The position numbers were made by a program, and so were the translations under genes. The notes below the pieces were generated by a model. It was not told the DNA's origin and made no database searches. It worked only from the letters and a program-made list of their open reading frames with translations. From Planctomycetota bacterium (GTDB taxonomy: Bacteria; Planctomycetota; Planctomycetia; Gemmatales; HRBIN36): a DNA stretch of 64,000 nucleotides. Positions 25,579 to 33,855 of this stretch are shown one piece after another; position 1 is the stretch's first letter; each line of letters begins with the position of its first letter. The stretch covers positions 1 to 64,000 of the forward strand of contig JACTMY010000008.1 of NCBI GenBank assembly GCA_014584395.1. The letters run 5' to 3'.

Positions 25579-26344
25579 CGAGTTCCTCCGCGGACGAAGG
25601 GGCCGGGGGTGATGAACAGATCAAACAGGTCGGCGACCGGGGGATGGCCAAGCGCAAGGGCCGCAGGGCCTGATCGAAAACGCCGGGCACACATTGCAAG
25701 GTCAACAGCAGGCTGGTGAAGTCGAACGTCTGGCCCTCGAACATGGCCAGCGTCAGCCAGGCGTGCAAGCTGGCGATGACATGGATCGAGACGGCCGAAG
25801 CGGGCACGGTCGTTTCGTGGACCGGTCCGCCGGGCTGGGAGTAATCGGGTTGGGGCGGCTGATCGACCGTGGTTTCCCGCTTGAGAAAACTGGCGACGCA
25901 GCCATAGCAAGCCTGGCCGGGTTCGAAGCGATGGATGAAGCCGCCGATGCCGCCGCTGAGCACTTCGCCGAGGGTCCACGGTTTGGCCGCTTCGCGCATG
26001 AGCCGATCCCAATGATACTTGGCCGGCTCGTTGTCCACGGCGCAGACGCCGAAATCCGCCCGCGCCGCGGCGGCGCGAAGGGCCGCCTGATGCTCCTCGG
26101 CCATGACGTCCACGGGCCAGCATTCGACTTCGAGATCGGGCCTTCGCTGTTTCAGCCATTCCTCGGCCAAGGCCGCCTTGCCGCGGCCGACAGCGTCCGG
26201 GCCGAAGTAATGCCGGGGGACATTGTGGGGTTTGTATAGGTCCGGTTCGATGAGGGTGACCGCGGCAAGGCGCGGATCGCGGCTCAGCAGGTCGAGCACG
26301 ACCATGCCGCCGCTTCCCGCTCCTACTTGCAGCCATCGAGCCAT
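25535..26344 (-). CDS. E1/ThiF/MoeB-like adenylyltransferase
   Basis: This 269-residue protein has the ubiquitin-activating fold. It carries nucleotide loop VGAGSGG (Gly8, Gly10, Gly13), Asp35 in the EPDLYKPHNVPR segment with Asn41 and Arg44, Lys56 in GRGKAAL, and Asp104-Asn105 in CAVDN. It also has two zinc pairs, CYGC (146 and 149) and CLIC (240 and 243). All MoeB/ThiF catalytic positions that I can place are kept. No separate cysteine domain is visible. The ATG at 26344 has GAGGAT upstream and lies 25 nt after the E2-like gene. Context with an E2-like protein argues against simple thiamine or molybdopterin synthesis and for a ubiquitin-like conjugation system. Confidence 0.88.
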   Translation of the reverse strand: MARWLQVGAGSGGMVVLDLLSRDPRLAAVTLIEPDLYKPHNVPRHYFGPDAVGRGKAALAEEWLKQRRPDLEVECWPVDVMAEEHQAALRAAAARADFGVCAVDNEPAKYHWDRLMREAAKPWTLGEVLSGGIGGFIHRFEPGQACYGCVASFLKRETTVDQPPQPDYSQPGGPVHETTVPASAVSIHVIASLHAWLTLAMFEGQTFDFTSLLLTLQCVPGVFDQALRPLRLAIPRSPTCLICSSPPAPSSAEELDAQLAQALARLGAG

Positions 26345-26369
26345 GAGTCGATCCTCGGGCCTGGGCCCA

Positions 26370-26795
26370 TCATTGCGCTTCGGGCAGCGGCCACTCGCCG
26401 GTTTGCCGCCAAATTTCGTAGCAGGCCAACCACCGCCATGCCGCCTGCACGGCAAAGACGCACGTGAACTGCGCGGGATCCCAGCGGTTGGCGGCCCGGC
26501 TGCTTCCTTGCCGCCACATGCAGAGGATTTGCCCCTCGAGCAGATGGGGACAGCGGCGCAGCGGCGTCAACACCCGCGTTTCCGGCGGCACCACAGGATA
26601 ACTGGAATACAACCGCGTTTCCAGTTCATAGACGTTGTGGGTTGGTTGCAAGCGATAACAGAGCACCAGGTGGGCCCCCTGGCGAACCATGCGGATTTGA
26701 AAGGCCTCGTCGCGGCCGGTGTTGTACTTTTCAATCACCGGCACTTCGACGGTCAACAGTCGGCGTTTGCCGGCCTCGCTGTCCAACAGTCCCAT
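26370..26795 (-). CDS. E2/UBC-like protein
   Basis: This 141-residue protein has the ubiquitin-conjugating pattern. A beta-meander ends in YPVVPPETRVLTP (residues 66-78, equivalent to the YPFxPP...F segment of E2s), followed by CPHLLEGQILCMW, in which Cys92 would be the catalytic cysteine. His84, eight residues upstream, takes a position like that of the HPN motif of E2s. Helices with several Trp follow (WDPAQF, AWRWLACYEIW), and the end is GEWP. The form matches bacterial E2-like proteins found beside ThiF genes. No clear ribosome site precedes the ATG. Identification is by motif and neighbour, so moderately sure. Confidence 0.78.
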   Translation of the reverse strand: MGLLDSEAGKRRLLTVEVPVIEKYNTGRDEAFQIRMVRQGAHLVLCYRLQPTHNVYELETRLYSSYPVVPPETRVLTPLRRCPHLLEGQILCMWRQGSSRAANRWDPAQFTCVFAVQAAWRWLACYEIWRQTGEWPLPEAQ

Positions 26796-26911
26796 GGTGC
26801 ATCACAAGGATGAGAAACCGGAACGCCGGGCGGTTTACGGTCCCGCCTGCCTTTGACCGTTGCCGCGGCGAGCTTCGCACGGCGGATGGAAAGGGGGAAG
26901 GAACCGCTGGC

Positions 26912-27103
26912 CTAGACGCCGGCGTAATGACAAGGAACCGATTTGATGGCCGTGATCACTTCGTCATCGGCGACTTCGTCCGTCGTGCCCACGAATTGCG
27001 TCGTCTTGCGATCCATGAGAATGGCCTGATGATCCTGGCTATTGGCGCGCAGCGCGGACAGTAGTTTGCGGCGTTCCGTATCGTTTAAGGGCCGGAAATC
27101 CAT
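26912..27103 (-). CDS. Small 63-residue protein leading the E1/E2-like operon
   Basis: The protein has 63 residues and begins MDFRPLNDTERRKLL. A strong GAAGGAG site lies 7 nt before the ATG, which is good evidence that it is translated. No family is recognised. It has a predicted N-terminal helix and a short beta stretch (AILMDRKTTQFVG), and ends CHYAGV, so it lacks the Gly-Gly tail of ubiquitin-like proteins. It may be a regulator or a substrate of the E2/E1 pair 117 nt downstream; this is not shown by sequence. Confidence 0.65.
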   Translation of the reverse strand: MDFRPLNDTERRKLLSALRANSQDHQAILMDRKTTQFVGTTDEVADDEVITAIKSVPCHYAGV

Positions 27104-27407
27104 CGTCTTTCTCCTTCAGCGAAAGGCTCAACAGCATGAACCTGATCTCCGGGACAAGCCGCGGCTGGGGGGCCATTCGCTGATCGGCTCCCACGGACGC
27201 GGTGGACGATTCCCCGGCGGTTTGCAACCTTCCTTATCGTATCATGGGGCGGAAAAAAAAGCGAGAGGGGCTGGCCGCGATCTAATCCCAGGCGAACCCT
27301 TGGAATTGACTTGCCTGGATCGCCCTGGATCCCATCATGATCAGAGACCTTGTCCGCGCGGACGGTGATGCCCGTGGCGGCGGCGAGCGAACCGGAGGCG
27401 AACCCGC
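27104..27407. other. Divergent promoter region
   Basis: This 304-bp stretch lies between the minus-strand E1/E2-like operon and the plus-strand antiporter gene. No gene is seen. It should carry promoters for both directions. A run of eight A bases near 27254-27261 is the only obvious base-composition feature. Confidence 0.5.
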
Positions 27408-28385
27408 ATGGTCGTGATCGGGAACATCGGGCTATTCCTGCTCGGCCTCGTCATCCTCTACTACGGGGCCGAGTTTTTCATCAAGGGCGCCGTGCGGCTC
27501 GCCCGCGCCTTTGGCATTAGCCCCTACGTCATCGGCCTCACCCTCGTCGGTTTTGGCACCTCGGCGCCGGAACTGGCCATCAACCTTTCCGCTGCCCTGG
27601 GCGGGGCGAACGACCTGGCCATCGGCAACGTCGTCGGCAGCAACATCGCCAACATCGGTCTGATCCTGGGCATTTGCGCCATCGTTCAGCCCCTGGTCGT
27701 GCACATGCGGTTGCTCAAGCGGGAAGTCCCCATCCTGCTCGTCGTTTCTTTCGGCCTATTGGGGCTGACCTGGGATGGCCGCCTCGACCGCCTGGATGCG
27801 GGACTGTTGCTGCTGGGTTTGATGGTCATGACCTGGTACGTCTACCGCTCCGCCAAGGAGGTCAAGCCCGAGGTCAAGGAAGAACTGGCCGCCTATGCCG
27901 CGCATCAAGGCAACCGCTCTTCATTGGCGTGGGATGGGCTGCTCATCCTCGCCGGCCTGATCGGACTGGTGGCCGGCGCGGAATGCATGGTGCGTTCGGC
28001 CGTGGAGCTAGCGCGCCTGTGGGGCATGAGCGAACTGATGATCGGCCTGACCATCGTGGCCATCGGCACGTCCCTCCCCGAACTGGCGGCCTCGGGCGTG
28101 GCGGCTTATCGCGGCGAAACCGACATCGCCGTCGGCAACGTCATCGGCTCGAATCTCTTCAACATCTTGCTCATCCTGGGCGCCACGGCGATGGCCGCGC
28201 CCCTGACCGTGGCGCCGGCGGCCAACCATCTGGAAATCCCCATCATGCTGGGCTTCACCGTCCTGCTCGTGCCCATTCTGTGGCGCTCCTTCCGCGTCAA
28301 GCGCCGGGAAGGCTTCTTCCTTCTGGCCTGCTATGTGGGTTATCTGATCTTTCAAGGCATGCAGGCCATGTGGAACGGACAATGA
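27408..28385 (+). CDS. Calcium/sodium antiporter (CaCA family, YrbG-like)
   Basis: This 325-residue inner-membrane cation exchanger is predicted to have about ten helices. Both inverted alpha-repeats are present: GFGTSAPELAINLSAAL with GNVVGSNIANIGLILG in the first, and AIGTSLPELAASGVAAY with GNVIGSNLFNILLILG in the second. The paired acidic residues (in APE and LPE) bind the cation. Length is normal for the bacterial family. A GGAGG site precedes the ATG. Confidence 0.92.
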   Translation: MVVIGNIGLFLLGLVILYYGAEFFIKGAVRLARAFGISPYVIGLTLVGFGTSAPELAINLSAALGGANDLAIGNVVGSNIANIGLILGICAIVQPLVVHMRLLKREVPILLVVSFGLLGLTWDGRLDRLDAGLLLLGLMVMTWYVYRSAKEVKPEVKEELAAYAAHQGNRSSLAWDGLLILAGLIGLVAGAECMVRSAVELARLWGMSELMIGLTIVAIGTSLPELAASGVAAYRGETDIAVGNVIGSNLFNILLILGATAMAAPLTVAPAANHLEIPIMLGFTVLLVPILWRSFRVKRREGFFLLACYVGYLIFQGMQAMWNGQ

Positions 28386-28439
28386 CGAGCGGCCTGCACC
28401 CTTCGAGTTCAGGTGGAATGGCGTCGGGCCTGCGCGGGA

Positions 28440-31196
28440 TCAAGGCTTGTCTGGCCCGGCGCCCATGGGCGCATGTTTTTTCACGAACTCCTGAAAATCG
28501 GTCCGCGATCGCAGGGCATCGAACCTTTTGCCTTGGAGCAGATCGTCGCGCTGTAGATAGCCAAGCTGCTGCGCCTCTTGCAATTGCTGCATCGCCTGGC
28601 CGCCCAGGGTCGCAAGCCGTTCTTGCCTTTCGGGCAGCGACAGGCGCTCATCTTTGGCCGCGGCGTCCATGGCTCGGGCATAGAGCGAGGCGGCATGCCA
28701 ATGAACGTCGCCTTGCCCAGGCAGCCACTGCAGCATCTCGGGGATCAGCATCAAGGAAGCGTTCACCTCGCCCAGGCGCATATGGACCTCGGCCAGGTGG
28801 CGATAGGTCTGGCCCAGGTTGCGGCGAAAGCCATTGTGTCCGGGCGTGATCTCCAGGGCGGCGAGCAGTTGCGTCCGCGCCTCCTGGAGCAACGGCAAGC
28901 AGGGTTGATAGGGGCGGTCTTGCTGCAGCATGGTCCGGACCAGATTGTTGTGCAACAGGCCGAGCATGTTCTTGTATTCAGGGATGAGGGGGAATCCCTT
29001 GGCCAATTTTTGGAAGATGGCGATGCCCTTGCGATGAAAGGCCGCCGCTTCCTCGAACTGGCCGAGCCGGTCGTGGAGCACGCCCATGTTGTTGTAGGTG
29101 TAGCCCAGGTCCAGCTCATACTGCATCTTGCCATGCTTCTTGACCAGTAGCTCTCTCTGCCACATGGAATTCAGATAGTATTCACGGGCTTTTTCGAGGC
29201 GATTTTGGTCTGAATGCAGCCAGCCCAGGAAGTGCAAGGCGCGGGCCGATTCTTGCTCGTAACGAGGATTATCGCGATCGAGGCTGGACAAGGCGACGAA
29301 CTGTTCCAGGGAGCGATGGAAACTCAGCTCGGCTTGCCGGGCGTCGTTCATATCCATGAAGAGCCAGCCGCGGACCAGGTAGGCCATCCCCAAGCCGTGT
29401 CGATAGGCATGGTGGTTGGGATCATTTTCCTGCAAAACGGTCCATAACTCGAGGGCCTTGCTGTTGAACTCCAGCCCTTCTTCGGTGCGGCGCTTTTGCT
29501 GATAGAGCACGGACAGGTCGTAAAAGGTCGAGGCCAAACGGTCGCGATACAGGGGGACCTGGGGATATTCCGCCGCGAGACGCTGAAACAGGTCGATGGC
29601 CCGCTGGAAGGTTTTCTCGGCGGCAGGGATGTCTCCCAGGGTTTGCTCGATGGAGCCTAGCTGCTTGTAAGCTTTGGCCGTGGCCAAGCGGACGTCGGGG
29701 TTTTTGCTTTCCTTCTTGAGCAGGTCGTCCAGGAAGCTCCGGGCGTCCTGAGCCAGATCCCGGCGCAGGGTTTCCGCGTGCGGCACATGGGCGAGCCGCT
29801 CTTCGCTCGCCTCCAAAAGCATTTGCTCGATGGCCTTGATCGCCTGTTCCAGGTGCGATTGGGCCAGGCGATGGGCTTCGGCCTCGGCCTTTTCGGCCTC
29901 TTCGGCTTCCGCCCGCGCTTGATTGGCCTGGATCGCCATGATGCTCGAGGCCACCAGTCCCAGCAACAAACAGGCGGCCACGACGAACCACACGCGGCGG
30001 CGCTTGCGCGCTTCCGCTTCCCGCACCACGGCGCGCTCGCGCTCCATCTCCGCCTGGCGGGCCCGCTGTTCCGTGTCGGCGCGAATGCGGCCCGCGATCT
30101 CCGCCACTTGCCAGGCGTCCTTGGGCCGCGCTTCCTGGTCGATGGCCAGACAGGCCTTGGCCAGGTCCACCCATTCCGGCGCGGCGCCGCAGCGGTCCAG
30201 CCGGTCGTTCGCATCGGCCAATTGGGCGCGCATCGCCAGCATCCAAACCATTTCACCGTCCGGGCCGAGATAGGGCGGCTCGCCGGTCAGGATTTCGCAG
30301 AGGATCGCTCCCAAGGCGAACACATCCGTCCGACGATCCAACTTCGCCAGCTCCCCCGCGGCTTGTTCCGGCGACATGTAGGCCGGTGTGCCCAGGATCG
30401 ATCCCGCCTGGGTTTCCGAGTCGGGTGTGCGGGCCGTCTTGATGATGGTGGACGGCACGACTTTTTCCCTGGTCTCCTTGTCGGGGGGAAGGGCTTCGCC
30501 GTCCGAGGAAAGGATTTTGGCCAATCCCCAATCCATGACTTGCACTTCGCCGAAGGCTCCGATCATCACGTTGCTCGGTTTCAGGTCTCGATGAATGACC
30601 CGGCGGGCATGGGCGTATCCCGCGGCCTGGCAGATTTGTTCGAAGATGGACAGCAGCCGGCCCAGGTCGGCTTTCGGGTCGGCCCGCTCCTCCAATTGCT
30701 CGGCCAGGGTGCGGCCCTTGACGAGCTTCATGGCCAAAAACGGCCGGCCATCGGAGAGCAGGCCCAATTCGTGGATTGCGGGAATGCCCGGATGCTGAAG
30801 CTGGCCCATGATGCGGGCTTCGTCCACAAACCGCAAGGCCATGGGCGAATCGCTTGAATAGCGTTCTTGCAACCGCTTGATGGCGACCTCCCGATCCAGG
30901 TCGCGATCCAAGGCCCGATGAATCACGCCCATGCCGCCCTGGCCGAGCTTGTCGAGCAACTGATAACGCTTGGGCAGGGTGGGCTCGGCGGCCAAGGGAT
31001 CGGTGCGCTGGCCGCCTTGAGCCACGGTATCCAGCCAATCGTCGAAGGATTGCAATTCGGTCATGGCGCGCTGCAGCTCTTGCCGCAGCGCTTCGGGCGA
31101 CCCTTGCCGGAGTTGTTCCAGCGCCTCTTGAGAAAGGGGGCCTTGTTGCCGCATGCGCCCCCACCGCTCCAGCAAGCTGTCGAGGCTCGTGTCCAT
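28440..31196 (-). CDS. Transmembrane Ser/Thr protein kinase with TPR domain
   Basis: This 918-residue Hanks-type kinase has glycine loop GQGGMG (85-90), Lys107 in VAIKRL, catalytic loop HRDLKPSN (His202-Arg203-Asp204), and DWG in place of DFG at Asp222, then GTPAYMSPEQ. One membrane helix (VWFVVAACLLLGLVASSIMA) is followed by a coiled, Ala/Glu-rich linker and a long run of TPR-like repeats to the C-terminus. Planctomycetes carry many such receptors, and the TPRs are presumably the external sensor. The gene stands alone on the minus strand, convergent with the antiporter. Confidence 0.9.
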   Translation of the reverse strand: MDTSLDSLLERWGRMRQQGPLSQEALEQLRQGSPEALRQELQRAMTELQSFDDWLDTVAQGGQRTDPLAAEPTLPKRYQLLDKLGQGGMGVIHRALDRDLDREVAIKRLQERYSSDSPMALRFVDEARIMGQLQHPGIPAIHELGLLSDGRPFLAMKLVKGRTLAEQLEERADPKADLGRLLSIFEQICQAAGYAHARRVIHRDLKPSNVMIGAFGEVQVMDWGLAKILSSDGEALPPDKETREKVVPSTIIKTARTPDSETQAGSILGTPAYMSPEQAAGELAKLDRRTDVFALGAILCEILTGEPPYLGPDGEMVWMLAMRAQLADANDRLDRCGAAPEWVDLAKACLAIDQEARPKDAWQVAEIAGRIRADTEQRARQAEMERERAVVREAEARKRRRVWFVVAACLLLGLVASSIMAIQANQARAEAEEAEKAEAEAHRLAQSHLEQAIKAIEQMLLEASEERLAHVPHAETLRRDLAQDARSFLDDLLKKESKNPDVRLATAKAYKQLGSIEQTLGDIPAAEKTFQRAIDLFQRLAAEYPQVPLYRDRLASTFYDLSVLYQQKRRTEEGLEFNSKALELWTVLQENDPNHHAYRHGLGMAYLVRGWLFMDMNDARQAELSFHRSLEQFVALSSLDRDNPRYEQESARALHFLGWLHSDQNRLEKAREYYLNSMWQRELLVKKHGKMQYELDLGYTYNNMGVLHDRLGQFEEAAAFHRKGIAIFQKLAKGFPLIPEYKNMLGLLHNNLVRTMLQQDRPYQPCLPLLQEARTQLLAALEITPGHNGFRRNLGQTYRHLAEVHMRLGEVNASLMLIPEMLQWLPGQGDVHWHAASLYARAMDAAAKDERLSLPERQERLATLGGQAMQQLQEAQQLGYLQRDDLLQGKRFDALRSRTDFQEFVKKHAPMGAGPDKP

Positions 31197-31415
31197 GTGA
31201 GGAAAACTCCGGCGGGGAGAACGATGCTCATCCGAAAAGGCAAGCGGCAGGCAAGCGGCGGCGTTCGTTGGCTCGATTCTGATCCTTCACCACAAATCAA
31301 GGCAGAGTGGGCACCTCATTTTAGCCTGGGGCCGGGGGACAAGTCATCCCCTTGGTCGCGACTTTGACAAAGATCGATCGGTCAGAGGGTGCGGATCTGA
31401 AAAGGGATGGGGGAG

Positions 31416-31489
<74 letters not shown>

Positions 31490-31612
31490 AGAAGAAAAAT
31501 GGGAGCAAACCCCATTATAGGCCAGTCCCAGGCAAAAGCCAGCATGGCTTGCGATCCACCGCGGACGATCGGCGGTCGTCCGAATCCCGAACGGGCGGCT
31601 CGTGAAACCCGA

Positions 31613-32542
31613 TCAACCGCCGAAGGCATGTTCATAGCCGCTGGGCTTGAGCGGCAGGATCGTGCCATCCGCGCCGACGATCTCCATGCCCTGGGCCTGG
31701 CATTCACCGATGTGATGCAAGGTCGCTCCAAAGGGCTTCAGCAGCGGTTGCTCGGCCAGAAGCTGCTTCCCCGTGCCGGGGGCCGCGGCGAAGAGCAATT
31801 CAAAATCCTCGCCATCGCCCAGGGCATGTTCAAGAGAGGAGCGAGCATCCGGCGGGGTTCGCGCCGCCTCGGCGAGAGGGATCGCCGCCGCGCGGAGCCG
31901 AGCGCCGCAGGCGCTCTCCTGGCACAGCCGATGCAAATCCAGCCCCAGGCCGTCGCTGAGATCGATCATCGCCTTCAGGCGATAATGTTCGTGGAGGAGC
32001 ATCGCCTCCCGGACCCGCGGCGTGAACGTGAGATGATGCCCCGCGAGGCTGCCCCCCAGCGGCCCGGTGACGAACAGCCAATCGCCCGGCTCCGCGCCAT
32101 GCCGGCAGACCGGACCCGCCCCGGTCGGCTCGCCGAGCAGGGTGACGTTGATCACCAGCGGGCCATCCCAACTGTTCGTGTCGCCGCCGACGATGAGGGT
32201 GTCGAACGCCCGGGCCAGTTCTTGCATCCCCAGAAACAGTTCCTCGGCGACGGCTTGCGGCGCCGAGCGCGGCAGCCCCACGCTGACGACGGCCGCGACG
32301 GGCTTGCCCGCCATGGCGGCGACGTCGCTCAGGTTCACGGCCATCGCCTTGCGGCCGACGAGCCGGGGTCCCGCTTCGGCCAAGATGAAACAGCTCCCCT
32401 CCAGGAGCATGTCGGTGGTGATGAGGACCGGTTGATCGGACCGAAACTTCACGGCGGCAGCATCATCCCCCATCCCCACGACCACGCGGGGATCGATGCG
32501 CACGTGCTGCCGCAACCAATCGATGAACGCCAACTCCGCCAT
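31613..32542 (-). CDS. thiL: Thiamine-monophosphate kinase
   Basis: This 309-residue cytoplasmic enzyme phosphorylates thiamine phosphate to thiamine diphosphate. ThiL features are GMGDDAAAV near the N-terminus, TTDMLLEGSCF, RKAMAVNLSDVAAMAGKP (metal and ATP binding), GGDTNSWDGP, MIDLSDGLGLDL and GDGEDFELLF. Length is typical. It is the only thiamine gene seen in the window. Confidence 0.92.
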   Translation of the reverse strand: MAELAFIDWLRQHVRIDPRVVVGMGDDAAAVKFRSDQPVLITTDMLLEGSCFILAEAGPRLVGRKAMAVNLSDVAAMAGKPVAAVVSVGLPRSAPQAVAEELFLGMQELARAFDTLIVGGDTNSWDGPLVINVTLLGEPTGAGPVCRHGAEPGDWLFVTGPLGGSLAGHHLTFTPRVREAMLLHEHYRLKAMIDLSDGLGLDLHRLCQESACGARLRAAAIPLAEAARTPPDARSSLEHALGDGEDFELLFAAAPGTGKQLLAEQPLLKPFGATLHHIGECQAQGMEIVGADGTILPLKPSGYEHAFGG

Positions 32543-32802
32543 GGAGAAATCCCTCTGGACCGCAGCGCCGCCAGCGGCGGCGGGGTAAAATCACCTCATT
32601 GGCTGCCATCACCAACGGCGGTAATGGTTCGGCTAGTATTGTGCAAGCGTGCTCTCTTTGGTATGGAAACGGAAGACCATGGGGGCGGCTCGTAAAAATC
32701 GCTCGGCATGAGCCATCAAGTTGAACCACCCCATCCTCCATGATAGTCTAAAGGATTGCGAGGTATCTTGGCCATCCACTGCGATGCAACCGGGGGAGGG
32801 CG

Positions 32803-33240
32803 ATGCATATCATAAAAGGCCAAAAAGGCCCCGTTCAAATTCTGTCGGCCGACGGGCAAGTCACCGTTGTTCCCGACAATGAAGATCGCTTCATCATGAC
32901 AGCCCAAAGCGCGGTGCAAGCATGTCAAAGCCAGGAGAAACTGAAGCGCGCCGTCCAAGCCTTCAAGACCGAGTTTATCGCGCCGCTCTTCGAATGGGTG
33001 GAAAACAACAAGGCAGCGGTGAGTAAAATTTTTATTCCTGTTCCAAGCCAGTGCATTGAAGTCTACGTGATCGGTGCTTCACCGAGCTATGATTTCGAGC
33101 TGGGCAAGCAGCTTTCGCGGTTGGAAATGAAACTCCATGAGGAAGGTTGGAACGTGAGCGTATTGCAAATCCCCCAAGCGGACTTGGAAGAGCTCAGCAC
33201 CTACTTCGACCCCGACTCATCCCTCGAGATCCATGCCTAA
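32803..33240 (+). CDS. Unknown protein paired with a HEPN-like gene
   Basis: This 145-residue soluble protein is of no family I can name. The C-terminal half (IFIPVPSQCIEVYVIGASPSYDFELG.. to VSVLQIP) looks like an alternating strand/helix domain. The stop overlaps the next start by 8 nt (ATGCCTAA), which implies translational coupling to the HEPN-like gene. Its base composition is lower in GC than flanking genes, as in transferred modules. It could be the partner (antitoxin or adaptor) of the HEPN-like protein, which is inference from arrangement. Confidence 0.65.
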   Translation: MHIIKGQKGPVQILSADGQVTVVPDNEDRFIMTAQSAVQACQSQEKLKRAVQAFKTEFIAPLFEWVENNKAAVSKIFIPVPSQCIEVYVIGASPSYDFELGKQLSRLEMKLHEEGWNVSVLQIPQADLEELSTYFDPDSSLEIHA

Positions 33241-33625
33241 TTCGTCGCAACACCGTGAAAGAGCCGAACATAATCAAGCTTTCCTCGACACGGTGTCGGT
33301 GGAACGATTCTCCGATTGGGCGACCGTGGTCGCCTTCTACACGGCGGTTCACCTCGTCGAACGGCTGCGCACAACGTTAAAAAGTGCAGAACCACATCAG
33401 CAACACAGCAAAGATCATCAAGACCGATTAGCGTTTGTCTAATCGCACCATGGCGGCATTCATCATGAATATCGTGAACTTTACAACGCTTCGCGAATCG
33501 CACGGTACAACACGATCCACAAATTTCGCTCGTCCTTCGCCCCAGAGCAAGTCAAGGACATCTTGATCGCCAATTATTTGAGAACGATACAGGCCTACGT
33601 CGATGCGGCATTTCGACCTGGTTAG
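33233..33625 (+). pseudogene. HEPN-like gene interrupted by an in-frame stop
   Basis: The frame starting at 33233 hits TAA at 33440-33442 (codon 70). It then continues in the same frame as coherent protein to TAG at 33623. Before the stop: AEHNQAFLDTV, FSDWATVVAFYTAVHLVE. After it: HHEYRELYNASRIARYN and then TIHKFRSSF. Together they form one helical domain of about 130 residues. The Rx4H motif of HEPN ribonucleases (Arg91 to His96, in RYNTIH) lies after the stop, so the 69-residue product would lack it. A CAA-to-TAA change is the simplest cause. A sequencing error is possible. Confidence 0.7.
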
Positions 33626-33855
33626 CATTCCTAGCCAGCGTGTTTGGACGTTTGCCTTTGCGAGTGGGCTTAAGCCTGATCTTCCAGCAACCTCCCGGCC
33701 CAACCACGCTGCGCCGCGGCGGAGAAAGTTCCCCCCATCGCCGGTTTTTTTCCGCGTTGACCATGCCGTTGGACCGGAACTATTTGACTCAACCCTAAAC
33801 TGCATTATGCTTGGGGAGGCGTTGCACCCTCCACAAGGAATGGATCACGATCTTG

